A stretch of 64,000 bases of DNA from Thermococcus sp. (GTDB taxonomy: Archaea; Methanobacteriota_B; Thermococci; Thermococcales; Thermococcaceae), in contig NZ_WANV01000031.1 in assembly GCF_015521605.1 (NCBI RefSeq), positions 1-64,000 on the forward strand. Direction: 5' to 3'. Below the pieces are notes generated by a model. It worked only from the letters and a program-made list of their open reading frames with translations, was not told the DNA's origin and made no database searches. This document shows, in pieces, positions 41,160-50,143 of the stretch; positions within the stretch are counted from its first letter, which is position 1, and each line of letters starts with the position of its first letter. Position numbers and translations under genes: made by a program.

Positions 41160-41903
41160 ATGGTGAAAAAGAACGTATGGGAAGAATTTTTTGATATCGA
41201 GGCACTCCACTATCTGGACGAGCCTTTTACAAAGAACACAGAGGAGGAAGTTGAGTTTATAATGCAGGAGTTTGGGCTTCCTACCGGTGCGAAGATTTTA
41301 GACGTGGGCTGTGGCGTTGGGAGACACTCCATAGAGCTAGCAAGGAGGGGATACAAGGTCACCGGCGTAGACATTTCCAGGGGGATGTTAAACGAGGCCA
41401 GAAAGCGGGCTGAAAAGGCGGGGGTTAAGGTGGAGTTCATTAAAGCCGATGCCACAAAGTTTAAGAGAGAAGAGGAGTTCGATGGGGCTATCTGTCTCTG
41501 CGAAGGGGCTTTCTCGCTTATAGGCTCGGGGGATGATCCGATAGAGCATGACCTTGCAATACTGCGGAATGTTTATGACTCGCTGAAGCCTGGTGGAAAG
41601 TTTCTCCTAACGGCTTTAAGTGCTCTTGGACGAGTAAAGGGGGCCACCAATGAGGACATAGAGAAAGGCCTCTTTGATCCAAACGTTATGACCTTCTTCG
41701 AGGAGATTGAGGCGCCGGATGGGACGAAGTTTCCCATAAGGGAGCGCGTCTATGTTCCAACTGAACTGTATTTAATGTTCAAAATGGTTGGCTTCAATGT
41801 CCTAGGTATCTGGGGAGGTACCGCCGGAAGATGGGGGAAGAGGAAGGTGGACTTTGACGACATCGAAATAATGGTGCTAGCAGAGAAGCCTGCTAGGATT
41901 TGA
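41160..41903 (+). CDS. Class I SAM-dependent methyltransferase
   Basis: This 247-residue protein shows ILDVGCGVGRHSIELARRG (motif I) near residue 45, VTGVDISRGMLNEARKRAEKAG, and a Cys-containing motif EFDGAICLCEGAFSLIG. The later segments (SLKPGGKFLLTALSALG, VPTELYLMFKMVGFNVLGIWG) match small-molecule methyltransferases. No substrate can be named. It lies 9 nt after the Bat-like regulator, and codon usage looks a little more AT-rich than its neighbours. A promoter-like gap of about 85 nt follows before the ABC genes. Confidence 0.85.
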   Translation: MVKKNVWEEFFDIEALHYLDEPFTKNTEEEVEFIMQEFGLPTGAKILDVGCGVGRHSIELARRGYKVTGVDISRGMLNEARKRAEKAGVKVEFIKADATKFKREEEFDGAICLCEGAFSLIGSGDDPIEHDLAILRNVYDSLKPGGKFLLTALSALGRVKGATNEDIEKGLFDPNVMTFFEEIEAPDGTKFPIRERVYVPTELYLMFKMVGFNVLGIWGGTAGRWGKRKVDFDDIEIMVLAEKPARI

Positions 41904-41987
41904 GGTTTCTTTAAACTTTTCACCGACCCACACATGTGAGGGGCTAACTATAACTACTCCAAGCGCGTATTCTAAACCGGTGAAAGC

Positions 41988-42836
41988 ATGCCGGTTATCG
42001 AGGTTGAGAACGTTAGGAAGTACTACGGCGATGTCAGGGGCGTTGATGGGCTCAGCTTCTCGGTGGAGGAGGGGGAAATCTATGGCTTCCTCGGGCCGAA
42101 CGGCGCCGGGAAAACAACAACGGTCAAAATCCTTGTGAAGATAATCAAGGACTACGAGGGCACCGTGAAGGTCTTCGGAAAGAATCTCAAGGAGTGGGGA
42201 AAGGACTACTACAACAAAATCGGCGCCTCCTTCGAGTTTCCAGCGGTGTATTCGAAGCTCACCGCCCTGGAGAACCTTGAGTTCTTCGCGAGCTTCTACA
42301 AAAGGCACCTCGATCCGGTGGAAGTCCTCAAGATGGTCGGGCTCGATGATGCTGACCAGCTCGTCTCCGGCTTCTCCAAGGGAATGAAGAAGAAGCTCGA
42401 CCTCGCGAGGGCCCTACTTCCCGATCCCCAAATCCTCTTCCTCGATGAGCCGCTTGAGGGCCTCGACCCGGCCAGCGCCAGGAGGATAAAGGACCTTCTC
42501 CTCGAGATGAGGGAGAACGGCAAGACGATCTTCCTCACGACCCACAACATGTACGTCGCGGACGAGCTGTGCGACAGGGTGGCTTTTATCGTTGAAGGAA
42601 AGATAGCCCTCGTTGACAACCCGGGCGAGCTTAAGGTCAGGATGGGGAAGAGGCTCGTTAGAGTGGAGTACGTGGCGGGCAAGGATGTTAAGACGGTCGA
42701 GTTCCCGCTCGAAAATCTCGGAAGAAACAGGGAGTTCTTGGACATCATCAAAAACCACGAGGTCAGGAGGATAAACACGGAGGAGCCCACGCTGGAGGAG
42801 ATATTCCTGAAGGTAACCGGGAGGAGGCTCGTATGA
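41988..42836 (+). CDS. ABC transporter ATP-binding protein
   Basis: This 282-residue ATPase shows Walker A GPNGAGKTT near residue 40, signature SGFSKGMKKKLDLARALL, Walker B ILFLDEPLEGLDP and the switch His in FLTTHNM. A C-terminal extension (about 215-282) is typical of drug or lipid exporters of the CcmA/ABC-2 type. With two membrane proteins directly downstream it forms a complete exporter. The permease gene's ATG overlaps the stop codon. Substrate unknown. Confidence 0.93.
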   Translation: MPVIEVENVRKYYGDVRGVDGLSFSVEEGEIYGFLGPNGAGKTTTVKILVKIIKDYEGTVKVFGKNLKEWGKDYYNKIGASFEFPAVYSKLTALENLEFFASFYKRHLDPVEVLKMVGLDDADQLVSGFSKGMKKKLDLARALLPDPQILFLDEPLEGLDPASARRIKDLLLEMRENGKTIFLTTHNMYVADELCDRVAFIVEGKIALVDNPGELKVRMGKRLVRVEYVAGKDVKTVEFPLENLGRNREFLDIIKNHEVRRINTEEPTLEEIFLKVTGRRLV

Positions 42837-43528
42837 TTGTGTGGCTCATGAAGACCGGCCTCGTCATCGGTGTGAGGAGCTACGTTTATCCCCTCTACCT
42901 CCTGGTTGCACTCGCCTATGCCCTCATGCTCCTCGCCTTCCCTGACCGGTACCTTCCAGCGGTGGTGCCGATTTTCCTCGTCCTTGAGCCCTGCCTCGTC
43001 GGCTTCATGTTCGTCGGGACGGAGATATTCGCGGAGAAGAAGGACGGGGTGATCGGGGCCCTGGCCGTAACTCCTATGGAGTGGAGGAGCTACATTCTCG
43101 CAAAAACGCTTATCCTGGGGGTTGAGTCGGTAATCGGAGCCGCTATAATACTCCTCATCGGCACGCACTTCCTCGCTGGGTTGCCCTATGTCCTTTTCGG
43201 GACCTTCCTCGCTTCAGTTACCTACACGCTCCTCGGCCTGGGCATCTCTGCCTCCTACCGCGACTTGGACGATTACTTCATGCCGATACTCGGCGTCATG
43301 GTGGTCTCGCTCCTGCCCTTCGCCCACTACCACGGCTACCTGACGGGCGAAATATGGAAGGTGCTCTACCTGATCCCGAGCTATCCCGCGCTCTACCTCT
43401 TCAAGACGCCCTTCGTTGAGGTATCCTCCGAAACCCTGCTCCTTTCAGTGGCCGCACTGATGATCTGGAGCGTCGCTGCCTATTACTTCGCCAAAGCAAG
43501 GTTCTACAGATACGCCGTGGGGGGTTGA
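42833..43528 (+). CDS. ABC-2-type permease subunit 1
   Basis: This 231-residue membrane protein has six predicted helices and the ABC-2 family feature EIFAEKKDGVIGALAVTPMEWRSYILAK after helix 2, the cytoplasmic loop that contacts the ATPase. The ATG overlaps the ATPase stop (ATGATTG). It is similar in size and layout to the next gene, so the two probably form a heterodimeric pore. Confidence 0.88.
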   Translation: MIVWLMKTGLVIGVRSYVYPLYLLVALAYALMLLAFPDRYLPAVVPIFLVLEPCLVGFMFVGTEIFAEKKDGVIGALAVTPMEWRSYILAKTLILGVESVIGAAIILLIGTHFLAGLPYVLFGTFLASVTYTLLGLGISASYRDLDDYFMPILGVMVVSLLPFAHYHGYLTGEIWKVLYLIPSYPALYLFKTPFVEVSSETLLLSVAALMIWSVAAYYFAKARFYRYAVGG

Positions 43529-43529
43529 G

Positions 43530-44234
43530 ATGAGCCCTGTGCGAAAATTCGCCGCCATTTACAGGACGGACCTCAAGCTGCTCCGCAGGGATCCGATGCT
43601 CATATACAGCGTTGGAGTGACGTTGGTTCTGCTCTTCGTCGTCCGCTACTTCAAAGACCGCATCGGCGTTTACTACCCCCTGCTGGCCCTATTGATGATG
43701 ATATTTGTACCCATGATATTCGGCATGATTCCCGGCTTCATGATGGCAGACGAGAAGGAGGACAAGACAATTCAAGCCCTGAAAGTAATCCCAATCTCCA
43801 GCGAGGCCTTCCTGGCCTACAGGCTCACGTGGGCCTCGATAATCACCGCGGTGATGACCGCCGTTGCCCCGGAAATCCTCGACATAGACATTCCCGGAAA
43901 AGGCCTGCTCGCGCTGATGGTACTCTTCGTCATTGAGGTCTGGATATACGGGCTCATAATAGCGACCTCCGCGGAGTCGAGGATGCAGGCGTTAACGGTC
44001 TCAAAAGTAATTGGCTGGATGCTCATACTCCCGCCGACGATAAAGCTCGTCGTGGAGTGGAGGAACCTCTCTACCGACTGGAGCAAGTTCACGGCCTTCC
44101 TGCCGACCTACTGGGTCTACAGGGTCTTTGAGGGGATTTTCACGAACGATTACTCGGACTTCCCGCTTGCGGTTGTGGTTCACCTCGCGTGGCTCGTCCC
44201 GCTCGTGGTGCTGTTTAGAAGGAGGGTGCTTTGA
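43530..44234 (+). CDS. ABC-2-type permease subunit 2
   Basis: This 234-residue membrane protein has about six helices and the loop MADEKEDKTIQALKVIPISSEAFLAYRL, matching the coupling loop of subunit 1. It starts one base after the stop of subunit 1. Together the three genes give an exporter with one ATPase (homodimer) and two different permeases. Confidence 0.88.
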   Translation: MSPVRKFAAIYRTDLKLLRRDPMLIYSVGVTLVLLFVVRYFKDRIGVYYPLLALLMMIFVPMIFGMIPGFMMADEKEDKTIQALKVIPISSEAFLAYRLTWASIITAVMTAVAPEILDIDIPGKGLLALMVLFVIEVWIYGLIIATSAESRMQALTVSKVIGWMLILPPTIKLVVEWRNLSTDWSKFTAFLPTYWVYRVFEGIFTNDYSDFPLAVVVHLAWLVPLVVLFRRRVL

Positions 44235-44421
44235 TATATTGGTGGACATTTATGTTCGTTAATTTACTCTCCCTTATTTTCACTCAGGTGATTAGCAAAA
44301 CTACTGTTGGAATTACATAAACCTACGAAAAAAAAAGCAGAAATGATTACGCATAGTAAAAGGAAAAAGTTATAAGGTGGACTATAGCAATATGTCATGA
44401 AAAAATCTTGGAGGTGTAGCC

Positions 44422-45369
44422 ATGAGACATTCACGTAGCCTGAAGATTGGGGCGGTGTTATTGATATTCTTTGTCATATGCATGAACTCTGAGATTGCCC
44501 TAGCGGCCAAATCCCCTATGGACGAATCCGCTAAAGGAACTGAAAAATACTTGGATCAAGTGTTCAAGGAGTATTATGAACTCAAGGTACGTGGAAATGA
44601 ATCTCAGGCCCGACAGCTATTAGAGGGTTATGGATTCAAGCATCTTGCTCACGAAGAGCTCCTCGTAAAAACTGTTCCAGGAACTCCAGTTCAGCCAATG
44701 GGAGGCGATCAGGATGACTTGCACTTGTCAATTGATTGGAACGTATACAATGATAACGGGGTTGCAAAGCTGTTTGTGACGTATCAATGGACATGGGATC
44801 ATATAGAGGAATTCGAGGACTCTCCAGATAAGGTCTCAATAGCAATACCTGTGGGGTACTGGGATGGGCCAACAAACTCGTATCCATATCATTGGCTTTT
44901 AGAAGTCAGTGATCGTCCATATTTCATTTCTACCCTGGGGGTAAAGAGTTACGAGGTTCACTGTGAAAGCGGATACGACGACTTGGCTGAGGACAGTAAT
45001 AAACTCCTTCACATTTGTAGGATTTATGCAGAAGTATACGATCACTATAACGTAGGTTTTATAACAATTGGGTTTAGCAGGATAAACCCTGAATACTATG
45101 ATCATTGGATAAAAACAGGATTCGTGTACGTTCACACTTGGAACTTCGGGCCCGTGGTTGAATATCCTCTTGAATTAGGAGGACTTTTAATTAGCTCCCC
45201 AACTGGAACAATAGCTTATGGAGCGATCTCCTATGCAGTAAATCAGTACATAATAGACAAGTACTTAAAAGGAGGATGGTCCAAGGAATACACAACTGAA
45301 ATACTGCTAATGGATGGAACAGGGGATCTCCCACCGGGGGCATTATCGATCAGGAACTGGAGGGGGTAA
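44422..45369 (+). CDS. Secreted protein of unknown function in an AT-rich patch
   Basis: This 315-residue protein has a signal peptide (IGAVLLIFFVICMNSEIALA) and a mature part with aromatic-rich strands (HLSIDWNVYNDNG, LFVTYQWTWDHIEEFED, FVYVHTWNFGPVVEYPLE), suggesting a beta-sandwich outside the cell. A hydrophobic segment near 250-270 could be a membrane contact. The DNA from about 44240 to 45800 is visibly richer in A/T and uses codons unlike its GC-rich neighbours, hinting at transfer. TATA AAAGTTATAAGG (about 44365-44376) and GGAGGTG precede the ATG. A small membrane protein follows at once. Confidence 0.8.
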   Translation: MRHSRSLKIGAVLLIFFVICMNSEIALAAKSPMDESAKGTEKYLDQVFKEYYELKVRGNESQARQLLEGYGFKHLAHEELLVKTVPGTPVQPMGGDQDDLHLSIDWNVYNDNGVAKLFVTYQWTWDHIEEFEDSPDKVSIAIPVGYWDGPTNSYPYHWLLEVSDRPYFISTLGVKSYEVHCESGYDDLAEDSNKLLHICRIYAEVYDHYNVGFITIGFSRINPEYYDHWIKTGFVYVHTWNFGPVVEYPLELGGLLISSPTGTIAYGAISYAVNQYIIDKYLKGGWSKEYTTEILLMDGTGDLPPGALSIRNWRG

Positions 45370-45370
45370 T

Positions 45371-45793
45371 ATGAGTACCCTCAAAAAGAAGATTGCGGAG
45401 TTCCTCCTCCTTACTGTCTTTTTTGTGGGTTTGATCACGTTTGCGTATTCTCAGGAACCAAAGCGATGTCCTTCTAACGGCACGTGGATAGATCCACATG
45501 GTTTTACAGCAATATGCAACGTTCCTGACTGCTATGAAGCAGTGGGAAGCATCAACAAATGGGTTTCATTAAGCTTGATAGTATTAATCGCCTACTTTGC
45601 AGGCCTCAGGTCAAAAGGTCAACTTACAATCGAATCCGTGCTTTTCAGAGTTGGGGTGTATCTAACTTTCATAAGCGTGATAATAGCTTCAGAGCTCTCC
45701 AAAGTACCCGAGGGGAGTTGTTTGACCTTTAAACCCTTGACATATATAATCGCCGTTATAGGGTCGTTCTTTGTGGCTTGGTTCCATAGGTGA
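45371..45793 (+). CDS. Small membrane protein paired with the AT-rich secreted protein
   Basis: This 140-residue protein has an N-terminal hydrophobic helix (FLLLTVFFVGLITFAYS), then a short Cys-containing loop (KRCPSNGTWIDPHGFTAICNVPDCYE) and three more helices. It starts 1 nt after the stop of the secreted protein (GGGGGTAAT region) and shares its AT-rich composition, so the two were probably acquired and act together. A secreted effector with a membrane partner or immunity-type protein is one possibility; the sequences give no proof. Confidence 0.75.
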   Translation: MSTLKKKIAEFLLLTVFFVGLITFAYSQEPKRCPSNGTWIDPHGFTAICNVPDCYEAVGSINKWVSLSLIVLIAYFAGLRSKGQLTIESVLFRVGVYLTFISVIIASELSKVPEGSCLTFKPLTYIIAVIGSFFVAWFHR

Positions 45794-45834
45794 TAATAAA
45801 AGATGTATAAAAGCCAATTGAAGGGGAAACCCCT

Positions 45835-46485
45835 TCACTCAAGCTTCTTGTGGCAGAACCACCAGTCGTAGCACTCGATCTCGCCCTTGGCCTTGGCTTC
45901 CTCGCGCTCCTTGATGGCCTCGACGGTTCCGGCCGGCGGAACGATGGCCCTGTCGCCGATGAGCTCGTTGTTGGGCCACTTGTGCGGGAGCGCAACGCCC
46001 TTCTCGGTGCTTATCTTGAGGGCCTTGACGAGCCTGAGTATCTCGTCCCAGTCCCTGCCGACCTCGGCCGGGTAGTAGACTATCGCGCGAATGACGCCTT
46101 TGTCGTCGACGATGAAGACTGCCCTGGCGGTTATCGTTGCACCGCTCGGGATCATGCCGAGCTTCTCGGCGAGGTCACCGCGGTCATCTGCTATAACCGG
46201 GAAGGTTATCTCCTCGCCGAGGTTCTCCTTTATCCACTCCATCCACTTGAGGTGGCTGAAGACCTGGTCAACGCTGAGCCCGATCGGCTCGACGCCGAGC
46301 TCCCTGAACTGATCAACCCTCTTCTGGAGGGCGTAGAACTCGGTGGTACAGACCGGGGTGAAGTCGGCCGGGTGGCTGAACAGCATGAACCACTTGCCCT
46401 TCTCGGCGAAGTACTCCGGCAGCTTTATCCTGCCGTGGGTGGTGTTGACCTCAACCTCGGGGAACTTTTCTCCTATGACGACCAT
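45835..46485 (-). CDS. Prx6-type peroxiredoxin (archaeal thioredoxin peroxidase)
   Basis: This 216-residue peroxidase closely follows archaeal Prx6-type enzymes: peroxidatic Cys46 in [11 protein letters not shown], and Cys205 and Cys211 near the C-terminus (ECYDWWFC). These positions match the crystallised Aeropyrum and Pyrococcus enzymes, which form decamers. It reduces hydrogen peroxide and organic peroxides in the cytoplasm. The start has GGTGATGAAAG upstream. An unusual inverted repeat flanks its TATA box. It complements the 2-Cys enzyme at 2869-3438, so the window carries two separate peroxide defences. Confidence 0.95.
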   Translation of the reverse strand: MVVIGEKFPEVEVNTTHGRIKLPEYFAEKGKWFMLFSHPADFTPVCTTEFYALQKRVDQFRELGVEPIGLSVDQVFSHLKWMEWIKENLGEEITFPVIADDRGDLAEKLGMIPSGATITARAVFIVDDKGVIRAIVYYPAEVGRDWDEILRLVKALKISTEKGVALPHKWPNNELIGDRAIVPPAGTVEAIKEREEAKAKGEIECYDWWFCHKKLE

Positions 46486-46523
46486 CTTTCATCACCTCTT
46501 GCTTTTTCTGTGTCGTCTTCAGT

Positions 46524-46564
46524 ATAAACCAATTAGGTTCGAATATATAAACTTTTTGGTTTAT
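46524..46564 (-). promoter_or_regulatory. Inverted repeat flanking the TATA box of the Prx6-type gene
   Basis: ATAAACCAA (46524-46532) and TTGGTTTAT (46556-46564) form a perfect 9-bp inverted repeat with a 23-nt centre that holds the TATA box (minus strand AGTTTATATATTC, about 46541-46553). Such flanking places a dimer-bound regulator over TBP/TFB. A redox-responsive repressor or activator is the natural guess. Confidence 0.65.
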
Positions 46565-46708
46565 CTAACATGAAAATATTGACAGATATTCGAAGATTTA
46601 AAGGGATGTTCCGAACGGATATCAAAGAACTTCACCGGTTTACTGTCAGATTGTAACTAAAATCCAAAAAGGATTTGTCAAAAATCGACTATGCTGGGAA
46701 TTTATTGT

Positions 46709-48625
46709 TCAAATTCTCCTTACATCGACCCACGTTGAATGATATGCCGAAGCGTTTCCGTATTTTTCGACGGTTTCATCGGCCGTCAGAAAGTTGGCGT
46801 TCCAGCCGAGCAGCCTGGCCCAGAACGCCTTGTAGAGCAGAACGACTCCGGGTGGAACGTCGTCGCTGAGCCTTGCCCTTGTCCTTATCCTGCCGTTGTC
46901 GTTGAAGACCTCAACGGCGTCGCCGTCCCTGATTCCCCTCTCCCCCGCGTCCGCCGGGTTGATGTGGAGGTTCGGGTCTATCATGCCGTGGGTGTTGTGG
47001 TACTGGCTCGTTATCGTCATCCTGTGGGTCGGGGTGAGCAGCCTGAGCGGATATTTGCCCTCAAACCGCCGGTACTCTGGGAACGGGCTTAGGCCCCTCT
47101 CCACGGCTCTCGTGGAGTAGAACTCGATCTTTCCGCTCGGCGTCTCCCATCTCTTTGCCTTTTCGGGCACCTTAACGAAGCCTTTTCTCTTTAACTTGTC
47201 CCAGCTCAGGCCGTTGAGTTCGAGGACTTTCCTTATCACTTCCTCGTCGCTCTCGTAGAGGTATGAGCTGTCTATTCCGAGGGCTTTTGCGAGCAGCCTG
47301 GTAACCTCGCTGTTGCTCTTCCCGTAAAGCCTCGCAACGGGCTCGTTAAGCGCAACGTGGCGGTGGTAGTAGCTGTCGGCTATGTCAAGCCTCTCGAAGA
47401 ACGTGTTCGCGGGCAGGACAACGTCGGAATAGAGCGCCGTGTCGGTAAGGAAGATGTCGTGGGTGACCACGAAGACGTCGTTCTCCCTCAGCGCCTTTCT
47501 CAGCCTGTTCTGGTTCGGCAGGCTCGCGAGGGGGTTGGAGTTGTAGATGTAGATGAACTTTACCTCCCCCCGCTCTATGTACTCGGCCAGCTTCATCTGG
47601 GGGATTCTCCTGGTGGGTTTGGTCCTCAGGAATGCACCCTCTGCGTAGGACTTGTCTATCGTCTTCATGTCGTAGATGAAGCCGAAGCGGTGGCCAACCA
47701 GGGCGGGCAGGATGGCTATTGCCCTTACCGCCTCCCCGCCGGCAAGGGAGCGCTGGAAGCCGTAGCCGATGTGGATTATCCCCCTCTTTTCGGCGTATTC
47801 TTCCGCGAACTCCTCGATCTGCTCAACGCTCAGACCCGTCTCCCGGCTTACATAATCAAGCGATAGTGTTTTCACATAATTCTTGAATTCTTCAAAACCA
47901 TAAACGTTCTCGCGGACGAAGGCTCTGTCGTAGAGGTTCTCCTCGATGATGACCTTGGCAACGCCAAGGGCAAGGAGAACGTCTGTACCGGGCCTGACCT
48001 GGAAGAACCTGTCGCTCCTCTTTGCCGTCTCGGTTCTGACGACGTCAACCGTCCAGATTTCGAGATTATACCTCTTAGCGAGCATGAATCCATGGAGGTT
48101 CGTCCAGAAGGCGTTGATGCCCCAGTACACGATCAGCCTCTGCTCCTTCAGCCCCTCGGGATCCATGCCGATTGCGGTTCCATAAACGTCCCTTAGGGCT
48201 TCCTGCCCGGCCCTGTCGCATATGCCGTAGTCAAGCATGGCGGTGTTGAGGTGGTGGAAGAGCCTCAGGGGAAAGGCGTAGTTGACCACGCCTCTGTCGC
48301 CGGCGTACTGGTAAACCAGGACGCTCTCGCTTCCGTACTCCTCGATGGTCGCCCTCAGCTTTTTGGCAACGATCCCAACTGCCTCATCCCACCCCGTCTC
48401 CCTGAACTCCCCGCTTCCCCTCTCACCCACCCTAACGAGCGGCCTTTTGAGCCTGTCCTCCGCGTGGAACCATTTTGGGAGAAGCGCCCCCTTCGGGCAG
48501 AGGAAGCCGGCGGTTACTGGATGTTCAGCGCTGCCCTTAATCCCGAGCCGGCCGTCCTTAAGCTCACTCACCATCGAGCATGTGTCGTAGCAGTCTCTCA
48601 TGCAGACGGAGAACGGCATGGCCAT
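46709..48625 (-). CDS. Molybdopterin/tungstopterin oxidoreductase
   Basis: This 638-residue enzyme of the DMSO-reductase family has an N-terminal 4Fe-4S site, CMRDCYDTC with a later CPKG, then the pterin-binding domains (GWDEAVGIVAKKL, YWGINAFWTN, FYFVHP-like RPGTDVLLALG, NPLASLPNQ, SDVVLPANTFFERLD) and a C-terminal cap (RMTITSQYHNTHG, NPADAGERGI). A Cys in GICDRAG is a candidate metal ligand, as in polysulfide or formate-type enzymes. The substrate is unknown; no membrane anchor or partner subunit is adjacent. Its ATG 48625 overlaps the GINS15 stop, so it is translated from the replication-gene transcript, an odd pairing. Confidence 0.87.
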   Translation of the reverse strand: MAMPFSVCMRDCYDTCSMVSELKDGRLGIKGSAEHPVTAGFLCPKGALLPKWFHAEDRLKRPLVRVGERGSGEFRETGWDEAVGIVAKKLRATIEEYGSESVLVYQYAGDRGVVNYAFPLRLFHHLNTAMLDYGICDRAGQEALRDVYGTAIGMDPEGLKEQRLIVYWGINAFWTNLHGFMLAKRYNLEIWTVDVVRTETAKRSDRFFQVRPGTDVLLALGVAKVIIEENLYDRAFVRENVYGFEEFKNYVKTLSLDYVSRETGLSVEQIEEFAEEYAEKRGIIHIGYGFQRSLAGGEAVRAIAILPALVGHRFGFIYDMKTIDKSYAEGAFLRTKPTRRIPQMKLAEYIERGEVKFIYIYNSNPLASLPNQNRLRKALRENDVFVVTHDIFLTDTALYSDVVLPANTFFERLDIADSYYHRHVALNEPVARLYGKSNSEVTRLLAKALGIDSSYLYESDEEVIRKVLELNGLSWDKLKRKGFVKVPEKAKRWETPSGKIEFYSTRAVERGLSPFPEYRRFEGKYPLRLLTPTHRMTITSQYHNTHGMIDPNLHINPADAGERGIRDGDAVEVFNDNGRIRTRARLSDDVPPGVVLLYKAFWARLLGWNANFLTADETVEKYGNASAYHSTWVDVRRI

Positions 48626-49191
48626 CACGGAGAAATCCTTATTTTTTCCGCAGCTTCCCGCTCTACAAGAACCTTTCCGAGGCTCCGGGGAATAATAACG
48701 AGGTCTCCGGCCCGGAAGGGACCGTACTCCTTAAGCTCGGGGTCGAGTATCCTGGGGAGGTCGACTTTGATTATGTACGCTTCTTTGGGCACCCTCTTCT
48801 TGGGAACTTCTTTCTCCTCTGCCTCTTCCTTAACTTCAACGGCTTCTTCCGGCACTTCCAGCAGCTCTTCACGCTCTATGAAGGCACGGAGTATTGTGAA
48901 AATCCGCTTCTCCTCCTCGGTCATGCCGTAGGGAACTCCTTCAACGGCCAGGTCAACGATTTTATGGAGCCTGATTTTGATTATCTCGCGCATGAGCTTC
49001 TCCGCTATGCTGAGCTGGGCCAGGTAGAGCCTCTCCTCCACGTCCTCACCCCGCTCTCGGGAGCTCTCTGCACTGAGCTTTAGGGCCTTGATGAGGCTGT
49101 CGAACTCGCGGTAGAACTCCTCGTCTAGTTTGGTCAGTTCCTGAGAGGAAAGTTCCCCCTCAAGCAGCTCCCTGAGCTTGACGATGTCCAC
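48625..49191 (-). CDS. gins15: GINS replication complex subunit GINS15 (Sld5/Psf1-like)
   Basis: This 188-residue protein has the archaeal GINS15 layout: a helical A-domain (about 1-120; VKLRELLEGELSSQELTKLD, then RLYLAQLSIAEKLMREIIKI) and a small C-terminal B-domain of strands (YGPFRAGDLVIIPRSLGKVLVERE) joined by a Glu/Val-rich linker. It binds MCM and the GAN/Cdc45-like protein in the replicative helicase. The start is GTG at 49191. It lies just after PCNA in the same direction, a conserved Thermococcales arrangement. Confidence 0.9.
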   Translation of the reverse strand: MDIVKLRELLEGELSSQELTKLDEEFYREFDSLIKALKLSAESSRERGEDVEERLYLAQLSIAEKLMREIIKIRLHKIVDLAVEGVPYGMTEEEKRIFTILRAFIEREELLEVPEEAVEVKEEAEEKEVPKKRVPKEAYIIKVDLPRILDPELKEYGPFRAGDLVIIPRSLGKVLVEREAAEKIRISP

Positions 49192-49226
49192 GCTCCCACC
49201 AGCCTGAGAAATTGGAGAAAAAGAAA

Positions 49227-49976
49227 TCAGTCCTCAACGCGAGGAGCGAGGAGGAATATCAGCTTGCCCTCGTCCCTTATCGGGTACTCCATCTGGAGGG
49301 GCATCTCGTTGCCGAAGCGGATTATAACCTCATCGGCCTTGCCGATGCCCTTTATCATGTCCGCGAGGTAGCTGATTCCATAGGCGCTCTTGGTGTCCTC
49401 CTCAACTTCGAGGTCGAGAAGCCCCTCGTCCTCAAGGGTGAGCTTTATCTCAACCTCATTGGTCTCGCCCTCAGCCTTCATGGTGAACTCGTTCTCGGTT
49501 GCGATGAACTTGAGGGCGTCGCTGACGAGGGAGGCATCCTTAACGGCCTCCTTGAGAACCTCGCCGAGGACGACAACCTTGGCGGTGAAGGGGAGCTCCG
49601 GGAGGTCGAGTTCAAGCTCCTCCACCTCGATAAGAGGGAGCTTGAAGGTTCTCTTGGCGGTTCCCTCAAAGGTGACCTCAAGGAAGTTCTCGTCGCCCTT
49701 TCTGAGAATGAGTGTGTCCTTGTTCTTGCCGCGCTTGAGTATCTTCTTGAAGTGATCCATGTTGATTCCTATGGTCTCCTCTTCCTCAACCTCGTACTTG
49801 GAGAAGATGCTCTCCGGGAGGTTGAGGTCTATGAGAACGACCCTGCTCGGATCCATCGCGCGCATTCCAATTCCTTCCTCGGTTATCTTGAAGGCGGCCT
49901 CGTCAATGAGGTTGCTTGCGGTGGCTATAAGATCGGCGAAATCCTTGGCACCATCAAAAACTATCTCGAACGGCAT
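49227..49976 (-). CDS. pcn: DNA polymerase sliding clamp (PCNA)
   Basis: This 249-residue protein is a full-length archaeal PCNA: MPFEIVFDGAKDFADLI at the start, EGIGMRAMDPSRVVLIDLNL, the interdomain connector region, VSDALKFIATENEF, and a C-terminal LIFLLAPRVED tail of the family type. It forms a trimeric ring that tethers polymerases, FEN1 and ligase. It lies 2 nt after a small ORF that follows TFS, and 35 nt before GINS15. Confidence 0.97.
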   Translation of the reverse strand: MPFEIVFDGAKDFADLIATASNLIDEAAFKITEEGIGMRAMDPSRVVLIDLNLPESIFSKYEVEEEETIGINMDHFKKILKRGKNKDTLILRKGDENFLEVTFEGTAKRTFKLPLIEVEELELDLPELPFTAKVVVLGEVLKEAVKDASLVSDALKFIATENEFTMKAEGETNEVEIKLTLEDEGLLDLEVEEDTKSAYGISYLADMIKGIGKADEVIIRFGNEMPLQMEYPIRDEGKLIFLLAPRVED

Positions 49977-49978
49977 CT

Positions 49979-50143
49979 TTACCCCTCCTTTAATATATCG
50001 AGCATCAGCCTAACCCTTTCTTTGCCGCGGAATAAATAAGCTTTTCCGTTGTCGGTATCGGGTATCCTCCTGTAGGCCTCTTCAAGCTCCTTCAGGGCCT
50101 TCTCCGCGAGCTTTCTGAGGGTTTCACGTTCCAGTTCCCTCAC
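49979..50143 (-). CDS. Small conserved protein between TFS and PCNA
   Basis: This 54-residue protein is almost wholly helical (LERETLRKLAEKALKELEEAYRR) with a short tail (GKAYLFRGKERVRLMLDILKEG). GTG 50143 overlaps the TFS stop, with GGAGGTC upstream, so it is coupled to TFS. The longer in-frame ATG at 50179 would run back into TFS. Its place between TFS and PCNA suggests a replication or transcription accessory; no function is known to me. Confidence 0.75.
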   Translation of the reverse strand: MRELERETLRKLAEKALKELEEAYRRIPDTDNGKAYLFRGKERVRLMLDILKEG

